Assembly (NCBI RefSeq): GCF_024713975.1 | Contig: NC_091096.1 | Span: 20,868,458 to 20,932,457, forward strand | Length of the DNA: 64,000 nucleotides | Direction of reading: 5' to 3' | DNA from: Paralichthys olivaceus | Lineage: Eukaryota; Chordata; Actinopteri; Pleuronectiformes; Paralichthyidae | Shown here: positions 24,101-60,718 of the stretch, piece after piece | Position numbering within the stretch: the first letter of the stretch is position 1 | Layout of the letters: every line of letters begins with the position of its first letter | Translations under genes and position numbers: made by a program | The notes under the pieces: generated by a model | Database searches by the model: none | What the model saw: the letters and a program-made list of their open reading frames with translations, nothing else | What the model was told of the DNA's origin: nothing

Positions 24101-27100
24101 TAATATTTATGACTGTTGGGCCTTGGTGGAGAAATGAGCACTACTGAGAGCAATTCAGTTTTCATCTGCACTCGAGACAAACGGTGATCTTCAGCTTCCA
24201 ATGTTCAAATATAATTTTACTCTGTGGGGATTTTTCATGTTGTTCTTCTCCATCCCTTCACCTCACCTTCACCACCATGGCAGCGTAGGTCACATCAGCC
24301 CTCCACCCCTGAGGCCTGGACCAGCCCACCAGAGGATCAGCCTCATCATTATACACAGGGAGGCTGCGGAACCGGGGGAAACGCTCCTGGATCTCCCCCA
24401 TTGTCTGGATCTCCTGCTGGAGGATGGGCAACGAATAGCCTCCTCCCTGAGGGACAGAAACAGAGAGTCAGCTGCCAAAAAGAAAGAGTCTCCACTGGAC
24501 CTCCATCTGAATGTCTTTGTACTGTGGGTGGAAGCCACAGGAAGCTGGACGTGAAGCAGCCATAACATGCAAACAGCACAGAAAGGTCCCTGCAGGACGG
24601 GAATTAAACCCCCAACATCGTAGTGAAAGTGCTGATAATATAATATATTATATCATTCTGTGAAACTTTTCATGACCTGGTATCAAAATTAACTTGATAA
24701 GGTAACAGCTAGAAAATCCCACCTTCTTGTGCAGGGCGATGAAGTCTAGCCTGACTCCAGTCTCTCCAGTGAAGTAGTTGGTGCCGTCGTAGCAGTGCTG
24801 CACCATGGCCCAGCAGTACGGAGAGTGTGGGGGGGAATGACAGGAGTCCCCGGGACCCCCGAACTTCAGAAGGGGGCTGGCAGCACGCAGACCCTCCGAA
24901 CAGGCATCATAGTAGTTTAGGAACCCTGAAAAAGAAAAGAGCCAGAGAAATGGTCATGGGCACAACACCTACACAACACCTACACGTCTATGTGTCTGTT
25001 CATGCTCACAACAGAGAGTCCTCTTTTATTGCATCTTTACTACACAATCCTTTCAATATTAAGTGTACACGTGAAAACAAATTGACATTTAGTGATATGT
25101 TTGTGAGCGATCTGATTCTTTTCAACGGCTCTTTGGTAAGAATGAAACCAATGAAATGGAGCCCCCCCTCACATGAACAGTGACAACACAAGATTTCTGT
25201 CACTGCACAGGAAGAGGGAGGAGGAGACCCCCTCCTTCATTACAGTGATATGGTGTCACCTTGTCTAACATTGCAGATAATTGACATTAGGTCTGGCAGT
25301 ACAAGACATTTTGTGCTGTTGAACATTATCCACACAAGCAAAAAGAAATTGGTGGGGCATTTAAGTTTGATTCCATCCAAATCTTATCCCACATAACATC
25401 ACTCAAGTTATTATTTCACACATAAACCTAATTACCGTCACAATTTCCTCTTATCAAAAACTATTCTGACTTTACCTTGAATGGACACGGTGACATTATC
25501 AAAGTCATGGTTGTTTGGCTCATTCCACGTTTCAAAGTTCCAGTGAGAAACACTTCCCAGGCCATACCGGTCTGTGATTCAGAATCCACATTAACAAGGT
25601 TAAAATGATGCAAATATTTGTAATATTCAATTTTGAAATACAAAAGGTAAAATATCAGATTTCATGCAACCAGGTTGAAATCATTTTTTTCAATAATCAT
25701 TCAGCACTCACCGATGTACCTCTTGGCTATGAGATAAACCAGATTCTTCCACTCGACCACTTGGGATTTTTCCTCAAAGTCAGTGAAGTAGTTCGAGACG
25801 CTGCCCATCAGCTCAAACCCTGAAAACCAGAGGTGCAAGAAAAAAAAGAACTCAGCTTTATAATCTTAATCAAACATCTGAGTTTCATCCCGTCAGCACC
25901 AACCTGGCACCAGGCCAAAACATGAAGGCAAGTGTGATGCATCACAGATATGATGTGATGTTTCTAAGCCTGTGGTGATGGATCACTACCTGGTCGGAGT
26001 CCATTCATCCACAAGAGATCTATGAGCTGGTCCAGCTTAGTGAAGTTGTACTGAGGTCGTCCTCCGATATCTCTACAACAACATCAGACAGAATAAATAG
26101 ATTAAAAACTTTTACCAAATTAGACAAATCTTTCATTTCACTAAATGGTCTCCACTAGCAGGTTCACTTACTGTGCAGTGACCAGCTCCAACATCCAGTG
26201 TATCCTGACCTGCTGGATCCCTCCGTGGGGAACGGAGCCCACATAGGCCAGGTTCAGCTGCTGGTCGACACTCAGGTCAAAGTGGTCGGCCTGGGTGTGC
26301 GGAAGAGGAGGGCTGGACACAAAAGAACAATCTCCTGTTTAACACTGCGATGACACAAAAATCTTTTTTACCTCCGTCAAGGAGGTAATATATTCAACAT
26401 GGTTTATTTGTTGGTATGTCTGTTAGTTTTCAGGATAACACAAAAACTACTGGACCATTTCCCCAAAATGTGGTGGAAGGACGTCATATAAGTCTGGAGA
26501 GAACCCATTAAACATTGGTATGGATCTGGATCAGGGGCCAATCCAGGAATTTTCTCTTTTTGACATTGTTAAATAGGGTGTTTTTCAACATTTTAATTGA
26601 TTTCTTATGGGACTTGCATTTATGAGTAAAATCTACCTGCAGTGAATTTAAATGTGATTTCATCCTTGGTGGAGGCACTGAGTGTCTATTCTGAATGAAT
26701 TCTACTTCATTTTACAATATGTTTAAGATGCCAGCTCATAGATCTGACATGTGTTGTCTCTAGAGAAAAACTGTGCCAATCTCCAATAAAAAAATATACA
26801 TTTAAAAACCTATCATGGCTTTTTGAGTTGAGTTTTCGAGCTGATGTGAATTTAATTCACACATGTTCATAATCACAGAAGACTCAAGTGAGCAGTTCAG
26901 AGTTCCTTTTTTTTAGCTGATAATGGTGGAGGTACTGAAACATAATGCATTTTTCAATTCAAAATAATGAACTTTGAGGCTGAATTTCTCAGAAACTGAT
27001 ACAGTAAATATGCTTGATACTGAGTGAGTGAACAGTCAGGATGGTCCTGAGTTTAACTGTATCAACCTTTGTCAGAAATTATGGAATAAAGGGATTTTAC

Positions 27101-27455
27101 AGTAGAGTAATAGATTGGCTCGCTCCGCATCATGGACTACATGCATTTGCCATACATTCTGTAATACGGGCGCACTTGAAATCAGGAAAAGACGAACGTC
27201 TGCTCGCTTGACTGCAGTGTTATTTTCCCAATGCAGTAAAATCTCTACTTTCTGACATGGTTATCATTCTCTGTTGTGCATTCTGCACGAGGAGCCGGGA
27301 ATAAAAATAGACATTTACCAGAATCCAGTGCTCGTCCAGAAGTGTTTGAGATCTCCTGCTGCTCTCCTCACATCAGCTGTGATCACATAGGAAGCTCCTG
27401 ACGTCTGGGTGAAGTGAAGAAGGAAAACCAGGACAGAGAAACTTTCCCATCCCAT
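21173..27455 (-). CDS. idua: idua, lysosomal alpha-L-iduronidase (14 exons)
   Basis: Exons, 5' to 3': 27455-27319, 26312-26172, 26072-25990, 25819-25712, 25571-25476, 24925-24723, 24446-24267, 23541-23325, 23157-22948, 22808-22687, 22229-22104, 21711-21635, 21454-21354, 21261-21173. All phases agree and the sum is 629 aa (human 653). IDUA is a GH39 glycosidase that removes terminal iduronic acid from dermatan and heparan sulphate in lysosomes; loss causes mucopolysaccharidosis I. A signal peptide ([15 protein letters not shown]) starts the protein. The acid/base Glu is in ETWNEPNN (about E174, human E182) and the nucleophile in [11 protein letters not shown] (about E291, human E299). [16 protein letters not shown] is nearly identical to human. 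The C-terminal beta and fibronectin-like parts follow, ending in LPEKY. All junctions are GT/AG. No lesion was seen. Confidence 0.96.
21826..21940 (+). repeat. AATAAT-tailed interspersed repeat fragment in idua intron 11
   Basis: An (AAT)n-like run is followed by CTTATTTGTAAAGCACTTAT and TTACAAAGTACTTCACACAA, then A-rich sequence. It resembles the fragment at 6690-6800 and a common fish repeat end. It is intronic and not expressed as protein. Confidence 0.5.
22383..22515. repeat. Short hAT-like terminal-repeat fragment in idua intron 10
   Basis: It begins GTGGTCCCCAAACTTTTCAG and ends CCCCAGGGGTTTAGGAACTA, the two ends of a widespread vertebrate non-autonomous hAT-type element whose interior is reduced here to about 100 bp. 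The terminal inverted repeats are degenerate (AGTGGTCCCCAAAC against TAGTAGTTCCTAAAC). It lies between the exons ending at 22808-22687 and 22229-22104. Confidence 0.5.
23826..24172 (+). repeat. Interspersed repeat copy A in idua intron 7
   Basis: Recognisable blocks are GTTTGTCTGTTTTAGCAGGA, ACACAAAAACTAGAAGAC, CATTGAGGATCCGGATCAGA, GGCAGATCCAGGCATG, TTTAACATTGTGAGATA, TAACTCATGGATCTTCATGA and CCTTGGTGGAG. The same blocks occur in the same order at 26368-26700. From memory this is a common family in fish genomes. It has no coding capacity. Confidence 0.65.
26368..26700 (+). repeat. Interspersed repeat copy B in idua intron 1
   Basis: It starts CCTCCGTCAAGGAGGTAATA and contains ACACAAAAACTACTGGACCA, TGGATCTGGATCAGGGGCCA, ATCCAGGAATTTTCTC, TTTTTCAACATTTTAATTGA and CCTTGGTGGAGGCACTGAGT. 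It is the same family and orientation as copy A, so the two are independent diverged insertions in one gene. The start and end blocks (CCTCCGTCAAGGAGG, CCTTGGTGGAGG) mark the family termini. Confidence 0.7.
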
Positions 27456-28527
27456 GTTTGACACACACGACTTTCTGAAATGAGCAGGAAACGTGTGAGA
27501 TCAGCCCCGAGGAGTTCACTTCAATCCAACACGTCTGACACATTGTGTGTGCGACACGATGGAGCAGAAACCTCGAACATAATTCACTGTGCGAACAGAA
27601 ACTACCTCAACTTCACCTTAGCAGCGAGACACTGGCGCCGTCAGCTGATTCTGCTGACGTCATTTGCATGCGACACTGTAGTCTTTGGTCATGGATGCAT
27701 TATAATAACATATGTATTCACAGGTGTTATTATACATCATGTCTTGTTTCAGTGTACAGCTACACATTTGCCTCCTTCCTTTTTTTTGCTAATCTAAAAA
27801 TATAATAAGAAAGAACAAAATAAAGCTAGAAGAGCATGGCTGGCTAAAACTAGAGTTCATACCTCCACCAGCCCCACAGTCCCCTTGTGATCCATGTTTC
27901 AATTCACTAGATCCACATCTGAAACATCAGTTCTCTAAAAATGTCAGATTTTGTTTTCACCGAGATCCATGAATTATTCTAAGAAATCAAGAAAATGTCA
28001 TAAAATCTCATTGGTAAAGAAAGTGCTAAAAAAAAAAAAGGTTCCTGGATCCAGAGCCACACAGGATTCTTCCCTGACCAATACTACATCCTTCTATCAA
28101 GTTCATGGCAATCCAAACACATGACCTCCTCAACAGAGATAATAATCACTGTTAAACCACAAGCCCAGTAAAAGCACTTTATTAAAAAGAGCAAATTAAA
28201 AGATGATAAGGACTCAGCCAGCCTGACCTTCTCAACAAGTTTGTTCCATTGCTTGGGAGTCCAAACAGAAAAGTCCACGGTCCTCAGCCTAGTTTGTAGA
28301 CTGGTGAGTAAATCTTTGAGAACATCATGTTGTGTCTGTGTATGTGTGGTACTCCCTCCATGGCACCTTTGTCTGAGTAATGACCAAAGTTAAATCCTAC
28401 CCGATTGTCTTTTGTATCTTGATATGTAACAACAGCTCTAACACAATCCTGTGTAGAGAGAAGACTGCCATGATAATATTGACAACATTTATAAATAAAC
28501 ACTTAACAAGTAGCTGTTAATGGGACA
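27456..28527. other. Intergenic region between idua start and tnks 3' end
   Basis: About 1.1 kb that must hold the idua promoter and 5' UTR next to 27455. No TATA box is obvious. The plus-strand open frames at about 27480-27800 and the minus-strand ones at 28084-28502 lack recognisable similarity. The repeat fragment at 27955-28065 is the only identifiable element. Confidence 0.5.
27955..28065 (-). repeat. Truncated interspersed repeat copy C between idua and tnks
   Basis: On the minus strand the blocks CTGGATCCAGGAACC, TTAGCACTTTCTTTACCA, ACATTTTCTTGATTTCTTAG and AATAATTCATGGATCTCGGT follow the order of copies A and B, in opposite orientation and truncated at both ends. It is an old fragment. 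Confidence 0.5.
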
Positions 28528-29645
28528 TTTATTTAAAAAAAAGTTGGGAGAATCAAGAAGACATAAACAGAAAAATACAGATGTCATTTACAGTTGAACT
28601 CAAAAGGTACTGTTAAACAGCAACAGTTATACACAACCATTTACACAACCTGTACAAATATTTTTTCCCGAAAATTCGCAATTTAAATTCAAAATAACTT
28701 AAATAGGTTTCTATGTAAAAGTGCAAATCCTTATGCGTGGGATGTCTGTGAGACCATGGCAACAGAGGGGTGCTTTGATGACTTGTAAGGCATCACAATC
28801 ACATGTCAACATAGACCAGCTCTACTGTTTGAAGCACAGTCATATATGATGCTGTCAATGTACAAACACAACTCGTGGAACTGTGATGCCTTAAGTTGCA
28901 TCAAGCTACTGATCACATGTCCGCTCTCATACAAATTAACTTTATGATGACATTAAAATAGTCTCCTGTGATTTGACAGAGAGCCCTCTCTCCATCGAGT
29001 GTGTCCAGCCTTGAATAAAACGATAAAAAGAACATTTCAGATTTCAGTTCAGCGTTTGTAGTGTTCTCAGGGCGAAAGTTCAGCATCGCAACAATGCACG
29101 GTTACTGGTTTGGTAGTGTTACACGTTAGCATTAAAAATCACAGTTACTGGAGGCCATTCTGTACACGATGAGCCCAGATACAGTGGGGCAGTAGTAGTC
29201 CACAGGCTTCAGGCTCTGACAGTGACACAGTATGTGTGTAGAGGGGAGGGATCGCTGATTCTCCATGGTCAGGAGGCATGAGGCGACAAAGAGTGGTGAA
29301 CTGTTAATGCTGATACTTTAAAGTCTCTACAAGCATCCTCCTGATTGGTGAGGAAGAGGGGGGGGGGGGGGGACTAACCCACACACGCTATTGGGCCGTT
29401 CATGCTTCTGTATTAACATGCAGCCGATGCAAAAAGATTAAAAAAAGTCATCACCACGAGTAGGAGAGTATTATACAGCATAACTGCTCATTAAACACTG
29501 GTCACCATGGTTTCTACTGGACAACAGACTGGAAATGTGTTTGGTAAATAAAAAGGTGTTTCGGCATTTGCAATACAAATGAGAAAATAACAGGCATTAA
29601 GTCCTTTTTGTGTGTGTGCATGTGTGTGTTTGTGATGTAAGGTAA
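28528..29645 (-). other. tnks 3' UTR with poly(A) signal at 28533-28528
   Basis: After the tnks stop (29648-29646) the minus strand is non-coding. TTTATT at 28528-28533 reads AATAAA on the minus strand and is the best poly(A) signal, giving a 3' UTR of about 1.1 kb. A run of 15 G at 29358-29372 would be 15 C in the mRNA. Confidence 0.55.
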
Positions 29646-41990
<12,345 letters not shown>

Positions 41991-42059
41991 TACAGCAGCT
42001 CTCTCTCAGCGACTGTACGAGCTGTAGCCTCCTTTCCGGTGAAAGTGGTCGTGTTTCCT

Positions 42060-43802
42060 GTCTCTGCTGTTTACTCTCATTGGATCTGGCTCAGTGAAAA
42101 AACTCGATTAGATTTCACCTGCACAAATCCAAGTAAAGCCCACAGTGAAGACAGGAAATCACCATCGACTACTTGTATAATAGGTTTTTTCTGTGTTTCT
42201 TGTTTTCCACCACTGACAAATAATATTTTTTCTTCATCAGTCCAAGGTTCGTTCAGCTCTTTATCCTTTCACCCTCCTCCTCCTCACACAAAACACACAG
42301 GACCATTTGGACCAGAATCTACATCACATTATCCAAACTGTTTCTGGATCTGTGTACAATTATCAGCATCTGGACAAAAATACTGCTCAGCCAGTAGGGG
42401 GCAGTATGATCACCACTTTCGTATTTTTGGCAAAAAGATTTTCCTCTCACTCCAAACAAGAGAAAACTTGAAGCTGCCTGCATCAAGATCTTTGGGTTCT
42501 TCATGGAGGAGCAAACTGTTCTGTTGTGTAAATGGATCATGCACTTGTAGGTGATGCCATTTGATTGCACTTCCTTAAATAGTGATGCTAAATGGAGAAC
42601 AAGATCCCATATAATCCTTCAACTTGTTAAAACTGAACGGGCGGAAGATACAAACAATAGAAGAAATCTCATGTGATAATGACTGATGAAGATTGCTTCC
42701 ATTCATTATGATAGCCTGACCAAAACCTCATTCCTAACCTTAACTATGACAAATTCATTTGCCATTATTAAGTTGTAAATATTTTTTTCTTTCAAAGTAA
42801 AAGTTAACTCCCACAATCCCTTTGTGTGCCAAGTATGCCTCTCAGCTGCAACAGTGTGGCTTCCTTTCATCTGGCAAATCTGCGTAGTTGTGTGTATGTC
42901 ACATCCCCAGCTCAATGTTGGACAAAGGCAGGAAGACCTCATCGATGGGACATGACGCTGTTCCAAAGCCAGACCTTTATTTGGCGAGAAAATCCTCAGA
43001 CATGATAAAAATCATTGTCTTCTGGTCATAATTCTGTCTACTCTGTGCTAGCAGCAATCTGACAGTTGAATCATCTCCTGACGTTGACATTCACTTTGTT
43101 TGTTAGTGTGGTGTTGTGGTGTCTGGCACAGAGCACACAGTGCGCAGGTGGGAGCAGAGGTGTAAAAAGGAAAGAGGTTTATTGAAACAGTGTAGTTCTC
43201 CGTATTTTGGTGGAAAATGTGTCTTACAAGCTGTAACGAGAATAGCTGTGTCAGAATCATGTCTGCTGAAAAGTCACTCAACTGCACAATAAGTAACTAA
43301 CTAAGTAAATACCAAGAACAAACTCAACACTTGCAGAAAATATGCAGTCGTAGTTATATAATGCTTAAAATGTAAATAAACTATCACAATTAAACTCTCC
43401 AACCAGTGGGTGAAATGGGCATCAAAAACAAACTATAGTATAATCCCATGTAACTCTACAGGCAGTCATGACATAATAATGCTTAAAATACAAATAAAAA
43501 TATTAATTAAACCTTCCCAAACCAGTGGATTAAATCTGTATAAAAGAATAACAGAATATTCCTACACACTTCTACATACAGACTGGCTTTAAACATTTTT
43601 ACTGTTAACGTGGGAGATGTCTGATAAAGCCTGTGAACTATCTAGTATCCAAATTTGTAAAGGTTAAAGTGCCACATGTCAATATTGAATCCCTCATTAA
43701 TACAAATGAGTTATTGTCATTCTCAGCTTTCCGTACTGTCTCTCTTCATAGCTGATTTTGCTGTAACCTGAGTAGTTTGTTTGTGGCAGCGACTGGTGCA
43801 GC
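42060..43802. other. Spacer between tnks start and piwil2 3' end
   Basis: About 1.7 kb between two genes on the same strand. It should contain the piwil2 3' UTR and the tnks upstream region. A minus-strand AATAAA (TTTATT at 43178-43183) lies about 620 bases past the piwil2 stop and is a plausible poly(A) signal. I see no further gene. Confidence 0.5.
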
Positions 43803-57255
<13,453 letters not shown>

Positions 57256-58450
57256 TCACTCAACTTCTGATCCCACCAGTTGAAACCAAAAGGGATAAAC
57301 TAAAGGGAACGACCCATTGGATAAAGGTTAATGTGTGATTCTCACACTACAGCAAGAAACGAGGTCATTTCATGTCAAGTCATTACACTTTTGTGCTGCA
57401 CTGTCACAGATATTCAGGCTTAAAATTGGACACAACCGGCAGGTTGAAGGACCTAAGTGAAGAGAATAAATTCTCAAGACCAAAAACATTTGATGGACTC
57501 AGTTGCCGAGGGACCATATATTTGTGCAATCACCCAACTACTGGAGTAGTAGTGGAGTGAGGAAGACTTCTCATACAATTGAAGCGTTTGTTCCAATCTC
57601 AATTTTTTGTAACTGGTCAAATTTCCAGCAAATGTATTTTATAATAACCCCCTCAGTGGCCATTCTTAAGATCTTTTAGTCTGTGGTGCAGTAACTGCGT
57701 GTTTGCTGGACTCCTGCAGGTTTGTCCTGTCACATGGTGCAACTACATCCAAGTGTCAGGGTGGTGTGGGGAGGCTGATGGAGCTGGTCCATGAGGAGGC
57801 AGAGTTCCATCTCTGGACTCCAGTGCTGGACATGGTCTCTTCAACATGTGATGCTAACAAAGTCTGGAGATGGACTCAAGTCTTATCTTCATTAACACAA
57901 ATTGATCAGGTTTCAATTACTGTCAGTACATTAACTTAGCCCAGAGAACTGTTCAAAGTTAATTTCTAATTAAAAATGTAAGTCAAGAGGGGAAATATAA
58001 AGACAGTCGATGATCGTCACGTTAACCAGACATGATGATGGCGCCTGACGTTAACAGCACAGCCTCCATCTTTGTGAAGGGCTCGGTCAAGGTCTCTCAA
58101 CACTTGGGGAATAATAATTATCCATCAATTCACGAGTTAACTAAGTGAACTGACTGTGGATAGACATTCATGTAAATGCGCGACATGTGCTATTGGAATT
58201 GGTTTCCTACCGAACATTAGCAGGAGCTAGCTAGGTGGGGACACACGTGCTGCTGGAAAATGACAGAGCCGACGCGGACGAACACAAGTTGGGGATAAAA
58301 CTGGGCAGAAAGCCTCTCAGGCAGTTTCCTGCGAGACACAAAACAATGTTAGCGAGCAGAGCTGCGACAGAACAACTTACATGTAGGCGACAGATGCGTG
58401 GCTCCAGGAAATAGACGGTGACCGGCTCCGCATGAAGCTACTCCCTGGCA
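57256..58450 (-). promoter_or_regulatory. piwil2 5' leader: non-coding first exon and promoter
   Basis: A clean minus-strand donor, CTACAT followed by GTAAGT, ends an exon at 58381. The exon probably begins near 58450 in a CpG-containing stretch. The likely acceptor in front of the coding exon is TTCCCTTTAG ending at 57300, leaving a 44-base UTR segment before the ATG at 57255-57253. The donor is convincing; linkage to this acceptor and the transcription start are inferred. Confidence 0.45.
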
Positions 58451-58705
58451 CAGGCTCCACAGGTCGACCGGTGGCACGTGCCCCCCTCCCCCCATCTCCT
58501 GATTGGATAATCAATCAAGCTCGTGCAGTAAGGCATTGGTTTACTGCACCTGTCAATCTTCTCATGTCAAGTCACTGGGGAACAGCTTCACCGCCCTCTG
58601 CTGGTGACTTCTGCAGGCTGCACCCGTGGAAACAAAATAAAATAATTAATTACATCTTCATAAAGCACAATCACAACAACACAGCAGATGAATTACTCAT
58701 AATAA

Positions 58706-58734
58706 ATAATAATAATAATAATAATAATAATAAA
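58706..58734. repeat. (AAT)n microsatellite
   Basis: About nine perfect AAT units. A simple tandem repeat about 0.3 kb upstream of the piwil2 leader exon. Confidence 0.9.
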
Positions 58735-60261
58735 GACAGCATGTGAATAAAGATATCTGTATTCATTAGATCGCCTGCAAGTTATTTCATTAAAATCTTT
58801 CCACAGGAGTTTTATTTTCCGAGGCTGTTATTCAGCAGTGGCCAATTACGGCCCACTAGAGTCACAGGGGCATGGGGTGTATTTTTAGGAAGCTTGCTGG
58901 TGCTGAATATTATGTTTGACAAGCTCAACCATATGGTGCCTTTATCTCAAATCTACTGATATTGGAGCTGCTCACTAATTTTCACACACTCAGCCAATTA
59001 TATCTCTGATCAAACACTTCTACATGAGCCAACTAATATGTGCACTCATTATTATAACTACTAGGTTTAGTTCTCAGTTTCAACAGGGGTGAGACTGTGC
59101 CATACACATACATTATCTGTCATATTTAAATACTTGAGGCAATGCTAAAAGTTGTTAGTGTGTGATTACTACAAAAACGGACACAAACATGTGATCTATG
59201 CTTAGACAGTCCTTTGGAACTGTCCCTGCCATTTATGACACTCATGAGGAATTAAGTCTTGATGATGGCTTTCCAAAAAGGCGAAACTAAAAAGATAAAG
59301 GATTGAAGAGAAGCAGTCGATTGAAGTGATCATAGCTTTCTGTCTCTTTGTTATATTTAAGAAATATAATGAATGTCAGCAGAGATGGTCATGCATTCTT
59401 AAAAGAACCGAAACCCACACAGCTTTAGTTTTCAGGTCACCGGTCAGGCATATTGGCAATTAGTCTTAGACGCTTCTGGGATGGTCCCAGAAGTATCGAG
59501 GTGATGACTTTGTGCTGGCACCTGCTCTTTGCAGACAAATGCTTCTTTTATATTAACTAGGCTTCTTTTGGGAAGTGACCAGATGGGATGGTGTGTCTCA
59601 CTGCTGTCAGATTAACACTCCTGAAGTCCACTTTTAAAAACTAAATGGAAAACACTTATTACGAGATAGTTAATATTTTAATCATTAAAATGTTCTTTCT
59701 ATTTCATCTTTTTCAAAGTCAGTCTTTAACAGACTCCAGTTCATCCTTGGTGTCTGAAGGACAACATGACATTAAAAGCAAAAAATAAAAGGGAACCAGA
59801 TAAGGCTTAGTAATGAATTTGTTATTAAAGGAGGTAATGCCATCTATTGACCTGATGAACAAACTGTAACAGACGGAGAAATCAAATTAACCTTCTCTAA
59901 CGAATGTAAACACCATCAGCATCAAGAACCAGCGAGAGCAGAAATCCACAAATTCTGTGTTGTTATGGCAATTTCAACTTGTTAACTCACTGCTCACTGA
60001 GCACACCCTGTGATTCTGAATAAGTGTCTCAGCTAAATATATAAATGTAAAACTGCGAGTCTCGTTTCAGATTCATGTGGGGTAATCACAATCAGTGATC
60101 ACTGGGAATAAACTTCTCAACTCAGAGTGGTTGGAGGGCTTTAGACCCCTGTGACGCATCATATGTGATGTGTTTTTGAACAAGGCATGTTCACACCTAT
60201 TGCCTCATTGGTCAACAGCAGAGATGTGGTGTTGTTTAGACATTAGAATGTTGCTGTCATT

Positions 60262-60718
60262 AGGTTAGATTAGATATAACTTTATTGATCCTTTTGGGAA
60301 GACTCCCTCAGGGAAATTAGAATTCCAGCAGCATTACAGGAAATGAAAACAAATAATAAAAAGAAACTTATAGTAAAAAAGACAGTAGCAGCACACAGGT
60401 TGAAAAATGTCACTAAAGAGTTGTGTTGAGATTATTGCACAGTGTCCAGTGTTTAAAACCTATTGCACAGTATCCAGTGTGTTATGTGTAGTGGCTAGTG
60501 GCTACTGCTTCTTCCCATCCTCTGTCCTCCTGTTACCCCTCCTCCCCCGAGTGAGGAGTTGTACAGTCTGATGGCAAGAGGGACAAAGGAGTTTTTCAGT
60601 CTGTCAGTTCTGTATTTGGGAAGAAGCAGTCTTTTGCTGAATAGGCTCCTCTGGCTGCTGATGATGGTGTGCAGAGGGTGACTGGCGTCATCCATGATGT
60701 CATGTTTGCTCCTGTCTC
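60262..60718 (-). mobile_element. Non-LTR retrotransposon (LINE) 3' end, truncated
   Basis: On the minus strand an open segment reads DDASHPLHTIISSQRSLFSK, then TDRLKNSFVPLAIRLYNSSL. This is the typical C-terminal tail of fish LINE ORF2 proteins (FVP-AIRLYN). It is followed by a 3' UTR and an AATAAAGTTATATCTAATCT tail at about 60270-60290. Only the last few hundred bases are present, as in 5'-truncated LINE insertions. The reverse transcriptase and endonuclease are absent, so it is dead. I would place it loosely with the CR1/L2/Rex1-type elements, without certainty. Confidence 0.65.
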
